Of a DNA stretch of 64,000 nucleotides, positions 1-11,314 are shown in pieces. The notes beneath the pieces were generated by a model, which had not been told where the DNA came from, did no database searches, and saw nothing but the letters and a program-made list of their open reading frames with translations. Within the stretch, counting starts at the first letter, position 1, and every line of letters starts with the position of its first letter. The position numbers were made by a program, and so were the translations under genes. Source of the stretch: Pinus tabuliformis. Its lineage: Eukaryota; Streptophyta; Pinopsida; Pinales; Pinaceae. Where the stretch lies: the NCBI GenBank assembly GCA_031772625.1, contig CM062813.1, forward strand, positions 766,878,720 to 766,942,719. The letters run 5' to 3'.

Positions 1-1056
1 AAAAGAGTGGCAGTGTTGCAAAACTATTTTTATTGGCGGAACCTTCGAATATGATGTTGTGAAGTAAATTAGATCCTGCACTGCCTGTGCCATTCCCAAA
101 CCAACCATCAAGAGACAAGGCATATACACTCCTCTACCTAGTCTTAGTCAACCTTGGGAATCCATTCCCATGGATTACATGTTGGGCCTTCCTTCTACTA
201 AGCATGGCATCGACTGTGTTTTCATGGTCGTCAGCAGATTCACTAAGATGACCATTATGGTGGCATGCAAGAAGAGTATCATAGAAGAGGCCAGTGTTAA
301 GCTCCTCTTTGAACGAGTGTGGGTACACTTTGGGATCCCACAGTCCATTATCTCAGATCGGGACAACAGTTTGCTAAGTACATTTTTGTCAAGTCTCTAG
401 TCGATGCTATATACTAAGCTCAATAAGTCCACGACTTTCCACCCAAAAATTGATAGCCAAATAGAGGCCATAAACATGAATATCATACACATTTTGTGTA
501 TGTATAGCTTGAAGCATCTAATTTCATGGGATGATAACCTCCCCTATGTCCAGCACAACTACAACAGAACTCTCCATAGCTCAAATGGCCACAACCCCTT
601 TCAGGTGGGGTTGGGATTCCGACCACTATGTCCCATTGATGTGGCCATACCATTTGCAACTACTCATATAGATTTAGCTCATTTCTAGTTCGAAGTTGAT
701 AGGGCTAACAGTTTCATTGAGCGCATTCAACACATTCGCCAACAGGTGCATTACATATTAGATAGAGCCAATGCTAAGTACAAGAAGCATCATGATCAAC
801 ATCAGGTACCACACAAGTTCCAAGTGGGTGACAAAGTTTGGTTACATTTGCAGAAGGAGTGCCACGCTAGGCCCCACCGCAAGCTTCGTCTACTCTGATA
901 TGGGCCTTACACCATCAATAAGGTTGTATGGGGGAATTATTTTGAGCTCAACATTCCACCACTCCTTGGTCGACACCCACTATTCAATGTGCACTACCTT
1001 CGACCCTGCTTTATCTCATACTAAATGTGGAAAATCACCATCCAATTAGTGGCATA
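1..1056 (+). pseudogene. Gypsy A copy 1: integrase fragment, truncated by the window start
   Basis: This is the integrase end of a Ty3/Gypsy polyprotein. The remains of the N-terminal zinc finger (a CTAC pair near 90) are followed by the catalytic core, with the first Asp in IPMDYM near 170 and the second in IISDRD near 350. The third acidic residue is the Glu of SQIEAIN near 460. The C-terminal domain (PHKFQVGDKVWLHL near 810) extends to about 1020. One reading frame runs throughout but is broken by TAA near 65, TAG at 398-400, TAG at 686-688 and TGA at 896-898. The last three fit Trp, Gln and Arg codons changed by one transition each. The same family recurs at 29967-32740, 48106-52025 and 52856-54429. 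No chromodomain was recognised. It is dead; the upstream part lies outside the window. Confidence 0.85.
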
Positions 1057-2065
1057 TTATGGATGAACAATACATATAATGAATGTAGTACAATAAAAAT
1101 TTGTTCCATCAAGTTGGTCATGGAAATACATGTATTACCTACCATTGTTGAACAATATAATGGGTCCATGTAGGAACATTCTATAGATTATAATCATTTT
1201 CTAGTTATTTAGAATCTTCGACAACAATTTTGGATTATTGACAATGTTTAATTATTCTACCTTTCAGAGTTTTTCATTGGAATTGGGTTAAATAAATTTT
1301 GGTTAGTTTGTATTTTTTATTATTTAAAATGTGTTTTTAATATAAAAATAGAATAACATTCAAGGCATTTGGATTGTGTAGAAATCACAAATAAACTTAT
1401 TATTCCAACAAATTCTTGTGGTCAAACAGTTGGACTACTGCGTGAGAATTTCTTTTGATATTGTTAATTGGATTTTCACCTGTACTTTCAATAATATATT
1501 TGTGGTTTACTCGAAGTAGTTATTTATCTTTCAGATTGGAAGAATATAATTCAATCCGTGGGATATTAAGGGGCACATCTTGAAGCAATGAAGTCCTCGC
1601 CTTTTTAGATGTGGACTTTTTCAAACTAGTACCACAACTGGTAAACAATTTGTACTTTCTGCTAAATATAAAATATTTATTGTAAGGTAACATGGAAAAA
1701 TTCAACAAAACATTAGTGAAGAGTGATCCCTCCATAGACGAAAATTGCATTCACAGAACCTGATTGTATGGTGGATTGGTCAAAATTTGAATTCACATAA
1801 TTAAATTGTATGGTGAATTGGTTGACGATGAATCAACGACAGTCACATAGATCCATAATAAGGATACTGCAGACAAACTCAATATGAACAAGGAATTGCA
1901 GAAAATTGAAATGCCAACAACAACGGCACTAACATTCACTAATGTTCCCAGTTCGGAAAGTCTATAATAATTCATAGCCATCCTCCAAATGCTATTGAAA
2001 AAAATGGCCGATAGTGTAGTATCTCATAAACCAGGATAACAGCAAGAAGCATAAGGATAGACTAT
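1057..2065. other. AT-rich stretch without recognisable gene
   Basis: I see no coding region or LTR boundary here. It could hold the 3' end and a decayed LTR of Gypsy A copy 1, but no PPT or TG start could be fixed. A short imprecise repeat (ATTGTATGGTGRATTGGT) occurs near 1764 and 1806. Element 1 starts immediately after. Confidence 0.4.
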
Positions 2066-3024
2066 TGTTGGCTTAGTGGGTCTTGACTTGGGTTCAGAGT
2101 TAATTGCGCCAAACAAAACCCTACACTACTGGTCATTTCGGCATCAACCCGCGTAGTGCGGACTAGAGTCTCACCCAAAGCAGTATGGGGGGATGTTGGA
2201 ACCAAGTTTCCACATCCAAAGATCAGTGTGATGTCCTTTTATGCCCTATATTTGCCTCCGCGCAGATCTATAAGCCATTAGGGCTTAGTACTGTAACTTC
2301 CTTCGAACGACCCTTAGACCTCTGCGAAGGTCTACGATCGACTTTTGCAGACCTTGAACAAATGAATTATCTACTTACACGCACCATAAATTATCCTCAG
2401 ATCGGAATCTACTCAGATCTACTTAAGTGCTTAATAAACGTAGCAAAATATATTACGATCTTCATCGTAAATACTTAACCTGGATTGCGTTCAGTTAATA
2501 AGATTTATCTAGTAGATTTGTGCACTAATACACCATTATTTCTTAAAGACATTATTTCATCATAGCATATATTGTAAACACATAAAAGACATGAATTTCT
2601 CCAATAGTCTTCTTTATTGATCTTCAATATAAGGTTACAGACTCAAAACTTCCTTGCACACTCAGTTGTAGGGGTCCATGCACTCAGCTACAGACACCAC
2701 TCTAGGCCTCTGCGCACTCAGCTGTAGAGCATTTTCCCCCTCTAATACTTACTTCTCCGCGCTATCTCTCTAAGACTCCATCCTTTCATACCCATAGACA
2801 TTTGTATCTTAGACTCTCTAGGACACACCTATTTATAGCCTTTTACATTGGATCTCAAAAATGACTCAACATTACATAAATGAGGGTAAGAACCCTTTTT
2901 GACTCCTAACTACCTACGCGCTCCACATCCACAATTTGCAGAGACTTTACCTCTTTTCATCAAAATTTACAAAAAAAATTGTGTTTTTAACCCCAAAACT
3001 GACCAAGGGTACCCCATCCCAACA
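2066..3024 (-). repeat. 3' LTR of element 1 (complete)
   Basis: This 959-bp LTR has short inverted ends TGTTGG/CCAACA. The first 265 bp (+ orientation) match 13511-13775, including the shared GTTGGCTTAGTGGGTC start and the AGTATGGGGGGATG block. The polypurine tract lies directly beside it at 3025. Confidence 0.85.
2831..2840 (-). promoter_or_regulatory. TATA box in U3 of element 1 LTR
   Basis: On the minus strand this reads GGCTATAAAT, about 185 nt into the LTR, where a Pol II TATA box is expected. Transcription would run leftward. Confidence 0.5.
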
Positions 3025-3036
3025 AGCCCCCAACAC
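3025..3036 (-). other. Polypurine tract of element 1
   Basis: On the minus strand the bases beside the LTR read TGTTGGGGGCT, a short G-rich tract that would prime plus-strand DNA synthesis. It fixes the inner edge of the 3' LTR. Confidence 0.6.
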
Positions 3037-3089
3037 AAAGGTCATGACTCGCCCTCGAGTCACTCGGCTGGCACAGTGATCTTGCTATG

Positions 3090-6000
3090 AAGATCCCCTA
3101 GCTCTACCTGCACAACTGTGACCTCGGTAGCACTATTCGTAGTTTCCTGCTTGACTTTCTCGACGAGTTGCTCCATAGCTGGTCCTTATGCGGCTAGCTT
3201 CATCGTTTGTTGAGTTGTCTACAAGCCCGTCAACTTCTCTTGAATGTTGGTGGTAACCTTGTAAGCCTCATCTAACCAAGCTCCAAACCTTGCCTTCAGC
3301 ACGACCTTCTTCCTCTGAGCTTCTTCAACCTGCATGCAGAGTTGTTGCCCCTTCTACAACTTGGCGAGGAGTTGCGCTGGAGTAATTGAGCGCATTGTTG
3401 CCCTGACCTCATCATACTATTGTTGGAGCTCGCAAACCTCTGTATTGAGCATCTACAGGTTTGGGTCCTCCTGCAGAGTCATGACCAATTCCATCGCCTT
3501 CTCAAATAAGGCCGAACAAACAGCGACTGCAGCATCCAAGGCAATCATTCCTTCAATGATAACAGCTTCATGCTATTCCTTGACCTCAGGCAAAGTCGAA
3601 GGTTGCGATTTGAGCTGCAGCTCCGTGATATTCATGTTGAGTTCAAATTGAACTCTCGCAACTTTGGCCTTTGCCTCGCAAACGTCTGCAACTAATTTTC
3701 GGATCTTGGACTCTGGTTGCACATCCTCGGGTATAAGCAACTCTGGCACTGTCCTGCACGTCTCTTCAACCGCAGCCTCCAACTTGGAGCTCTGTGCCTA
3801 GATAGTATCCCTTTCTTTCATGGCCTGTATCTTTTCGGCAAACATTTGTTCATTGTTCACCTGGTACTGATTAAATTGAGAGTGCGATGCTCCCAAGCTC
3901 TCAATTCCATTGTCACTCCTGTCTGCAGCGCATGAAGAAATTCATTGGGGAGCACTGCAATATTTAGGTCGATGTTCTTGAGGATAGTTATGATGATCTT
4001 GTCATCGTCCGATTCTACATTGAGGGACTCCTCTGGTAGAGAAATTGTTCTAAGGTCCACTTCCCTTACCAGTTCTGTAGCTTGACTTGTCCCCGGTGCC
4101 AAGCTCCTTTGTGGGGCACTTGCTTGACCTGCGCCCAACTGTATCCTACTACTTTGGCTCTGCAACTCGCACAAATTCTTCTAGACGCTCCCTAGCATCT
4201 GCATGTATTGTTTCTCAAATTATTGCAACAATTCAGTTGTAGAATCCCACATTTTTTCATCGATCTCATTGATATCAACGTCTGTCAAGGCTATGGGATT
4301 CATTTGTGTTTTGTCTGATTTCTACTTCTTGCGGGAACCCTCCTGCTGCTGCCCTTTGTGCTTCCTTAGCCAAAATGGGGTGCTCTACCCGTCATCCCCT
4401 CCTACACCCTATGGAGATTACTCTTCCTCCTTAGATTCAAGTGAAGATGATTTGCCACTTTGCTCGGAGTCGCGTTGTTCTTTCTCGACCTGCTCCTTTG
4501 TAGCATGCTCCTTTTCCATGTGAGCCTTCTCTTATGCTTCCTTTTTCCACTGCACGACCAAATTTTGCGCCACCTATTTTGCCGCATCCTTCCTTTTCTT
4601 CTCGGTTGAGCTCCTCGTGCCCTTGCTGGTTCCTACATTGAGATCTAACAGGGTGCGCCACTCTTCCGGCTAGCGCTTGATGACCTCCAGGATGCCATCG
4701 TCGGTGACCAAATACTCTAAGTCGAACCACTTTTGCTACGAGTCCTTCCACGTCTTAATGTAGACGTGGTGGAAATCTACCTTAAACGTAACATACGCAG
4801 ACAAATGCTCATACAAGGTTGGGGACAACCTTGGGCACTGGTTGATGGCCATGCGGAAGCTTGCTTCCATCAACACCTAGAAAATTTGTTTCTATGACCC
4901 ACGCGGGGTCCTTCATGGCCCAGAGGGAGGCGAACTACGTGGCCTCCAGCAATTCTTCCTTCAGCGGAGGAAACTAATTGTCCTCCGACAGCTCCCATGC
5001 AAAAAGCGTGATGGAGAGCAGCAACCACGCATAGTGGAAGGGCTTGCTCTCATCCTGGACCTCACGACAATTCGCAAGGAATTCACTGCATAAGTACTGC
5101 GACCAGTTAAACTGCATGCCCTTCGCGCATTGTGTAGCTAACGATACCACAGGTGTTAGAACCTTGTTAGCGTGGAACTTCCTCTTAACCTTTTTGGCCA
5201 GCTTTTGGGTGGAAATATTCGCCACGGGATCATTGATGGATGTGATGGAATAGTCGTGTGGCTTCTTCACAAGTTCAAACTCCTTTTTCATCTTCTCCGC
5301 TAAAGCTCTTTCTCCTACCTTTCTGCGAAACTCCTTGGCCGGATTCAAACCCTCGTGCAGCATGTTCGTGATCCTATGGATGAGCATGTCCATGATGGGT
5401 ATAGGCATGCCAAGCCATAAGAACCCATTGTGCATGAGAGTAAGTAACTATCGCACATAGGTGGTGTTAATATTAGTGCCGTGATAGTGGGGCACCCACA
5501 ATAGGTTAAGCAACCCGAAATTCTCTACTCCTCATATCCATTCAACCATTTCCAACTCAGTGACACCTACGTCTGGGTAGTACACTTGCCTCATATAATT
5601 ATCTATTGTGAGGTGAGGGAACCACTCATGGTCGGTCAGGTCCCAATCCTCCATTTTTAGTAGGGGAATCCGCACAAGGCACGAACCTTCAAAAGTCATC
5701 TACTCTAGCAGTAGGGGCATATGAATGAAGAACTTATCCAAGTTTGGGTCCTTGGGGACCTTCGCCTTCCATTTCCACATAGGGATATACTCAGGAAACT
5801 TGGTGAGGAGCTCCACTCTCTCAATGTCTATATCCTCAGTGCCCTATTTAGCTTCCAAATCCACAACCTTCTCAGGTTGCATATCCTTCTTCTACGTTTG
5901 AGCGGAAGTATGTTTCCTAGGCGACTCATGCAATGGCACAAACCTCTTCTACTTGCCTTTCTTCATCTTCTAGGTTTCTCACACAGGTGTAAGCTTCAAC

Positions 6001-6521
6001 CTAGATGACCTCGGTGCCATAGGCACAGGAGTCATAACTTACTTGCTCACTACCTTTGGAACAACTCCTTCGGAGGTGACATTTCCTTCGGTGATTGCAG
6101 TCTTAGTGAGGTTTGGTCCTAACATGGTATTGCAGATGAATTTCTGGTTTAAATTTGGTAAATGATCAAATCGAGGGCTTGCGACCAAATCCTCGAAGAA
6201 CGCACAATTCATAAGCAACAGACAACACAGCTCAAAAACTCTAAGGGTGCAAAGTGTTCTCTGCTGGACCGGCACACATAATTTATAGGGGATTTTGAAT
6301 TCAAATCTCACTGTTCCCCCCAAAATTCGTTCATTAATGTTGTTTTGGCTACAGATCTTCAATGATTTTGGCCTTAAATGCGGCCAGCGCGCTCCTCTTA
6401 ACCGTCTTCTAGTTGTCAAATCATGAATAGTGACTCCAACGGTCACTTTCTGGTTGTGTTGCACGGTAACTCTCTTCATAGCATAGCTCCCTTCATGCAA
6501 CTTCTGATATTGTAGCTTCAC
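3090..6521 (-). pseudogene. Extra sense-strand ORF after integrase in element 1, unknown function
   Basis: About 1,100 codons of coding remnant follow the integrase and end just before the polypurine tract. From 6521 to 4974 a single frame can be followed through several stops. After a frameshift near 4750-4870 the reading continues to about 3100. The N-terminal third contains WVPHYH and HNGFLWLG (5430-5500). The middle is rich in Lys and Glu and looks coiled-coil-forming (4400-4640). The C-terminal third is mixed and acidic (SLPEESLNVESDDDK near 4020). I see no clear signal peptide, membrane segment or catalytic motif, and I do not recognise the protein. An env-like position does not make it an envelope protein. 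Extra ORFs after pol are known in plant Gypsy elements. A captured host gene fragment is an alternative, but the ORF's position before the PPT argues that it belongs to the element. Confidence 0.6.
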
Positions 6522-6635
6522 CTTTTTATGCGCAACCCGTCTGCCACGTAGTCTTTCAATCCTAGTAATGTAGTTTATAGTCTTGTGCTTCCTTGCAACT
6601 TCCTAGAGCATTAAGATTGTCCCACCACCATATAG

Positions 6636-7780
6636 TCATTGAGCCGGATCTCCTATATATGGCTTCAATCGGCTTCCATTCACTCTTGCCGGAAAAGGTT
6701 CTCCATTCAGCTTCGTGAGCTGAACTTTGCCTCCATGTGTAATTTCTTTGATGACATATGCCCCAAGCCTGTGCATCTGAAACTTCCCCAGAAACTTAGA
6801 GAACTTACTATCATATAATAAAACCAAATCATTTACCTTGAATATGTGTAGCTTGATGTGTCGATCGTGCCAAGCTTTTTCACGTTCCTTTTGCACTTGC
6901 TGATGGAATACAGTCAATAATATGTCTTCCTCAAGATCCATCAGCTGCGTGAGCCACTCTTCCAAGGCTCCGCGATCCTGCATCCCTGTGAAAGATGTTA
7001 TGCAAAGACTAGGCACGATATATTCCATAGGCATCACAACTTCTACGCCATAGACTAATTGAAAAGGTGTCTGACCTGTGAGATTTTTGCATGTAGTCTT
7101 GTACGCCCATATCACTGCAAGTACGCGCATTTCCCAGTCATTTCGTTGTGAATTGAAAATATTCATGAGTGCGTTCTACAAGATCTTATTAAAGGACTTA
7201 ACTGTTCCATTAGCTTGATGATGATATGGTGTGGTTCTCTGATGATAAACATAGAACTCTTCAGTCAGCATGCTGATCATTTCATTTAAAAAAAGTGTGT
7301 CTCAATCGCTTATCAACACTTTTGGGTAGCCAAGCCTAGTTAACACATACTCAAACAATAATTTAGTTGTTGTGGCCCCTGTACAATCCTTCACAGGCTC
7401 TGCCTCCACCCATCTGGTCAGATACTCCATCGTGGTGATGATATAACGCACACTTGTCTTCTTTCTTGGAGGCTGAATTAGCTCAATGAAATCAATTGCC
7501 CATTTTTCAAATGGATGCGATGATACTTTAGGATTTAATGGCAACTCGTCCCTCCACAATGGTCTTCCTGTTCTTTGACATGCATCACATACCCTACAAT
7601 ATGCTTTGGTATCCTTATGTAACATAGGCTACCATAAACCTGCACGTAAGATCTTTTGTGTTGTTTCCTTTCATGCATAATGTCCTCCCACAACCCCTCC
7701 ATTAGCTTCCGTGAGGATACATTTCCGCTCAAAATCAGGCACATACATTCACAATATCTCATCAACACCCATCTTATACA
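6636..7780 (-). pseudogene. Integrase of element 1
   Basis: Reading leftward from about 7780, the zinc-binding N-terminal domain ends in CRVCDACQRTGRP (7560-7600). The core follows, with the first Asp in KWAIDFIE and the second in LISD at 7302-7310. The third residue, normally Glu after ANGT, reads Lys ([10 protein letters not shown] near 7215), so the catalytic triad is broken. The C-terminal part (7166-6636) keeps WAYKTTCKNLTGQTPFQLVYG and a basic tail ending RVNGSRLKPY. There are stops near 7300 and 7190. It follows RNase H directly and precedes the extra ORF. Confidence 0.85.
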
Positions 7781-7847
7781 AATGTCCGATGATCACCAAA
7801 AAATCTGCTACGTGCACCACTAGTTCCTTCTTTTGCTGCCTGGTATA

Positions 7848-8471
7848 TCATTCTCGAGCCGCTCTAGTAGTCAAAAAGTGGATAATATCTACAAAATGAT
7901 TATCCCCTATGGGCACCGCAAAGAGCTGTGCGTCGGGCAACCCTTCCTCCAAATTAGTAGGCTCCTCCCCCGTTTCAATCCGCGACAGGTGGTCAGGTCC
8001 TACATTCAACCTTCCTGGCTTCACAATTACCTCAAAGTTGTACTCTTGAAATAGCAACAACCATCTGCATATCTTCTCCCCCAGCACAAGCTTATTGATT
8101 AGGTACGTCAAGGAAGAATGGTCAGTGTACATCTTGAAGTGTCTGCCTAAGAGATAGTGCCTGAACTCTTGAAGCACGTACACCATAGCCAATCCTTCAC
8201 GCTCTATCATTGAGTAATTCTTCTCATCCTTTGATAATTTCGTGCTCGTGAAGGTTATAGGGTGATCCATCTCTCCTTCACCGGCCTATGTCAACATCAC
8301 TCCCAATGCAATATACGAGGCATCAACATGCACATGGAATTCCTTCTTCCAATCAGGGAAGACCAAGATAAGCATGGTGACCCTCTTTTCTATCAATACA
8401 TCCAGACTGCGCTGGCATTCTTCATCCCAACATAATGTAGCATCCTTCTTCAATAGCTTGTCCATAGGCAC
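7848..8471 (-). pseudogene. RNase H domain of element 1
   Basis: This domain removes RNA from the RNA:DNA hybrid during reverse transcription. The strand reads FHVHVDAS (first Asp near 8325), then MIEREGLAMVYVLQEFRHYLLG (Glu near 8200), then MYTDHSSLTYLI (Asp near 8120) and GPDHLSRIETGEEP (near 7985). One stop separates the first Asp from the rest near 8285. The acidic residues are present, but the frame is broken, so no functional product is expected. Confidence 0.85.
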
Positions 8472-9335
8472 GGTAATCTAAGCATAAGCCTTGATGAAAT
8501 TCCGATAATATCTAGTATGGCCCAGCGTTGCATGTAGCTATTTGACACTCCTCGAGGCCTCTAAATTTAATATTACCACGATATTGGTAGGGTCCACCAT
8601 CAGCCCTTGCTTGCACACCACATGACCCAATAAAATTCCAAAGGGGACACAAAATAAAAATTTCTTCAAGTTCGATGCGATCTGATATCTTCAGCATGTA
8701 TCCAACATTAATCATAGACTAGCTACATGGCACTTTACTAACCCAAACAATGTCCAGTCACCAAAATACACCTCCATGAAGTTATAAATAAATTCCTTGA
8801 ACACCGTGATGATTACATGAAAGAATATCGTCGGCGTATTCTTGAGTCCAAATGGCATTAGATTATACTGGAAACAACCCCATTCTGTCATGAAGGTTGT
8901 TTTTCTCTTGTCTTTTGGTGAGATCTTAATTTGATGGTACTGAGAGAACCCATCAGTGAACGAGTAGGCCTCCTGGCCTCCAATATTATCCAATACCTAA
9001 TCTGTAAATGGTGTTAGAAAAGGATCATGGATGTATGAATTGTTAAGATTTCTTAGATCTATGTAAATCCTTATTTCTCCCTTCCATTTCTTTTCCTGAA
9101 CCACCGTCAGGCTCACCCAATCAGACTCTTCAACTGGTTCGATGATGCCTCCTTCTAGCAACTTATCTAGCTCTAAACAAACATTTTCCTTGTATTTGGG
9201 ATTAAGGCAATATGGTCTCTTCTTAATAGGCTTCGCGTCAGGATTCAAAATAATTTTCATCACCCTAAGGTCGCCTATGATGCCTTTAAGGTCTGAAAAT
9301 TTCGTAGGAAGCAAATCCTGATATTCGCGAAGCAA
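8472..9335 (-). pseudogene. Reverse transcriptase of element 1
   Basis: The RT begins with KPIKKRPYCLNPKYKE and EESDWVSLTVVQEKK (9115-9230), then the palm motif TDGFSQYHQI (8950) and MPFGLKNTP (8850). The catalytic box, normally YxDD, reads YFGDW near 8760, so an essential Asp is lost. The downstream thumb and connection part (8715-8512) is in several frames. A stop near 9000 splits the fingers from the palm. The RT is inactive. Confidence 0.85.
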
Positions 9336-9365
9336 CTCAACAACTTTATCTACCGTGGCATCATC

Positions 9366-10129
9366 CTAGTAATCCCCAATCTTCGCAAATTTTAGCTCTG
9401 CTTCAATACCAATGTTAACTTGCCTAGTCTTCAATGACGTGGCGATGTCTAGGTTTTCTATATGCGAACCATCGACCTTGTGATGGCCTTCTGCCTCTGG
9501 GATACTGATATTCCTTTGATCCTCATCCTCCCCCTCAGTGGTCATATTATAGCATTCCAGTGCATGGTGTAGCTGGGTGCTTGAGTCTGGCTGAACCAAC
9601 TCTAAAGGGTCCTGCGGTATTCTAAATATCACTCACTTAAAGTCCTTCAGAGCTTCATCAATGCTTTTGAACCCATCCTCAAAACTGAAGGTCATTAAGA
9701 ATCTTTCCCTTAATATATCCCACTCTATGGTGCCATGGTGGAGCTCCGTTTCCAGGTACCAATTCATAGGGATTCTATCCAAAGTATGATAGGATAAGTG
9801 CACCCACTCTGGCTGTGGCTCTGTTCCGTAGACTTTAGTCCATTTTGCCAAATGATCACCAGATCATTTCTCCCATCATATTTCTTAGTTAATCGCACTT
9901 TAGGATGACCAAATCACAACCCCATCATCCTCCTATAATCGCGACATTCATCAAGGTTGTCCTTGTGCATACCCCACCAACGTGCAAGCGTAGCATGCAA
10001 TGCCAAATCCAGCGCTTGAAAGCGATGATCCTTGGGGTATTCTCTTTCAAAAGCATCCAAAAACGTATCTACATCAGTTAAACCATCATAATAGGGTAAA
10101 TTTCTTACCTCCGATGACACACAGCGCAA
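9366..10129 (-). pseudogene. Capsid-like segment between protease and RT of element 1
   Basis: The strand reads YYDGLTDVDTFLDAFEREYP (10090 downward), then a W-W pair in ARWWGMH, then WDILRERFLMTFSFEDGF (about 9690). This spacing (FxG, F..FE, A..WW, W..L...F...F) resembles the Retrotrans_gag capsid family, yet the true gag with its zinc knuckle lies upstream of protease. It continues in the RT frame through an acidic linker (9632-9366) with stops near 9910, 9630 and 9364. It may be a second capsid-like domain within pol or a diverged linker; the family assignment is inference. Confidence 0.5.
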
Positions 10130-10287
10130 CTATTTAGTCATCATGTTGCACCACAGTGTAGATACTTCATGCAGCCTATTCTACCAGTGCTCCAACTCTT
10201 CATTTGAATCCGAGGTACAGGAGCTTTCGTGGTCCCATGCAATCCATCCATCAATTGATGGATTAATCTAGTCTTGGTCTCATGTTG

Positions 10288-10846
10288 TTATTTTGTAAAT
10301 CTGATCAAAGTCATCATCACTTTCTTCATAGTCACAGACTGGTTTAGTATAGCACGTCCTTCTGCAGGGTCCAAAGGTACTACAACACAGAGCGATTTCC
10401 TTTCAAACAACATTGTCCGCTTCTTCAAGTTAATGACTCCATTCATATCAATGGCCCAATCAATTATGAGGAGTGCGAGATATGGATTACTATCATCAAC
10501 GATCTCTATTACTTCAAAATTAGCCAGCATGCTCACACCTTCTATATCTATGGTGACTCCATGTAGTCGTCCCATAGGGATAATCTTCTGTTGGTTCTCC
10601 ATCTTCAGTTGACCACTATAGTGCAAGTCTCCCCATTCTCTCCCATATTTGTTAAGGAAAAATGTTCACATCAGACCCTAGATCCAAAATAACCTGGTCC
10701 ATCTCATAATCTCCTATCTGCGCTGTGAGCCTCATCTCACACCCTGTTCTTGCCTTATGTTTTCCAACATTTCTGACTACGTGATGTCCATCGGGATCAT
10801 TTTCCTTACCAACACACTTGTTTATCAGCTCCTCATTGGACCCCAT
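10288..10846 (-). pseudogene. Aspartic protease of element 1
   Basis: The retropepsin active-site region reads QVILDLGSDVNIFP near 10655-10700. The usual D-S/T-G is D-L-G here. A second half with MLANFEVIEI and NPYLALLIIDWAID follows (10440-10530), corresponding to the flap and the hydrophobic ILGxPW-like strand. A stop and frameshift near 10630-10650 separate the two parts. The protease would mature the Gag-Pol polyprotein; this copy is broken. Confidence 0.7.
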
Positions 10847-11314
10847 TTTTGTCTTCGCTCATACACATTTCATACTACTTTTTGCCCTGTTTTAACCTAC
10901 AGTTGAACTCTTTTCATGTCATTTTGACCTCCTTGTGCCTGGACTATACAAAATTCCCATCCAAGGTAAAAGAATTACAAATGGTGTTGTTTTAGCTATT
11001 TTGATGATCAATATTTGGTAGTTGAATGTGTGCTTTTTTGTTTACTAATCATCATGGGTGATATATGTGAAGATTTATCTCACAGGGACCTAGGACTTCT
11101 GCATCAAAAGATAATTTTGCACTCAAATAAGGAACTGTACTCAAGGAAGCAATCCAGAATTGCACTCTAGGAAATTACACTTGAGGATTTGCACTTAAGG
11201 ATGAGCACGATAGTCAACGTGACCTCACCGAATTAAATGAGGAATATCGATGCTTCTTATGCATAGCTGGCTTTCAACTTCCAAAACACATTTCGGTCTT
11301 ATCATTTAGATCCT

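Noticed and set aside
4974..5435. 153-codon minus-strand frame as a host gene
   Set aside because: It shares its frame with 6039-6521 and lies between integrase and PPT, so it belongs to element 1. Intron signals or a promoter of its own were not seen.
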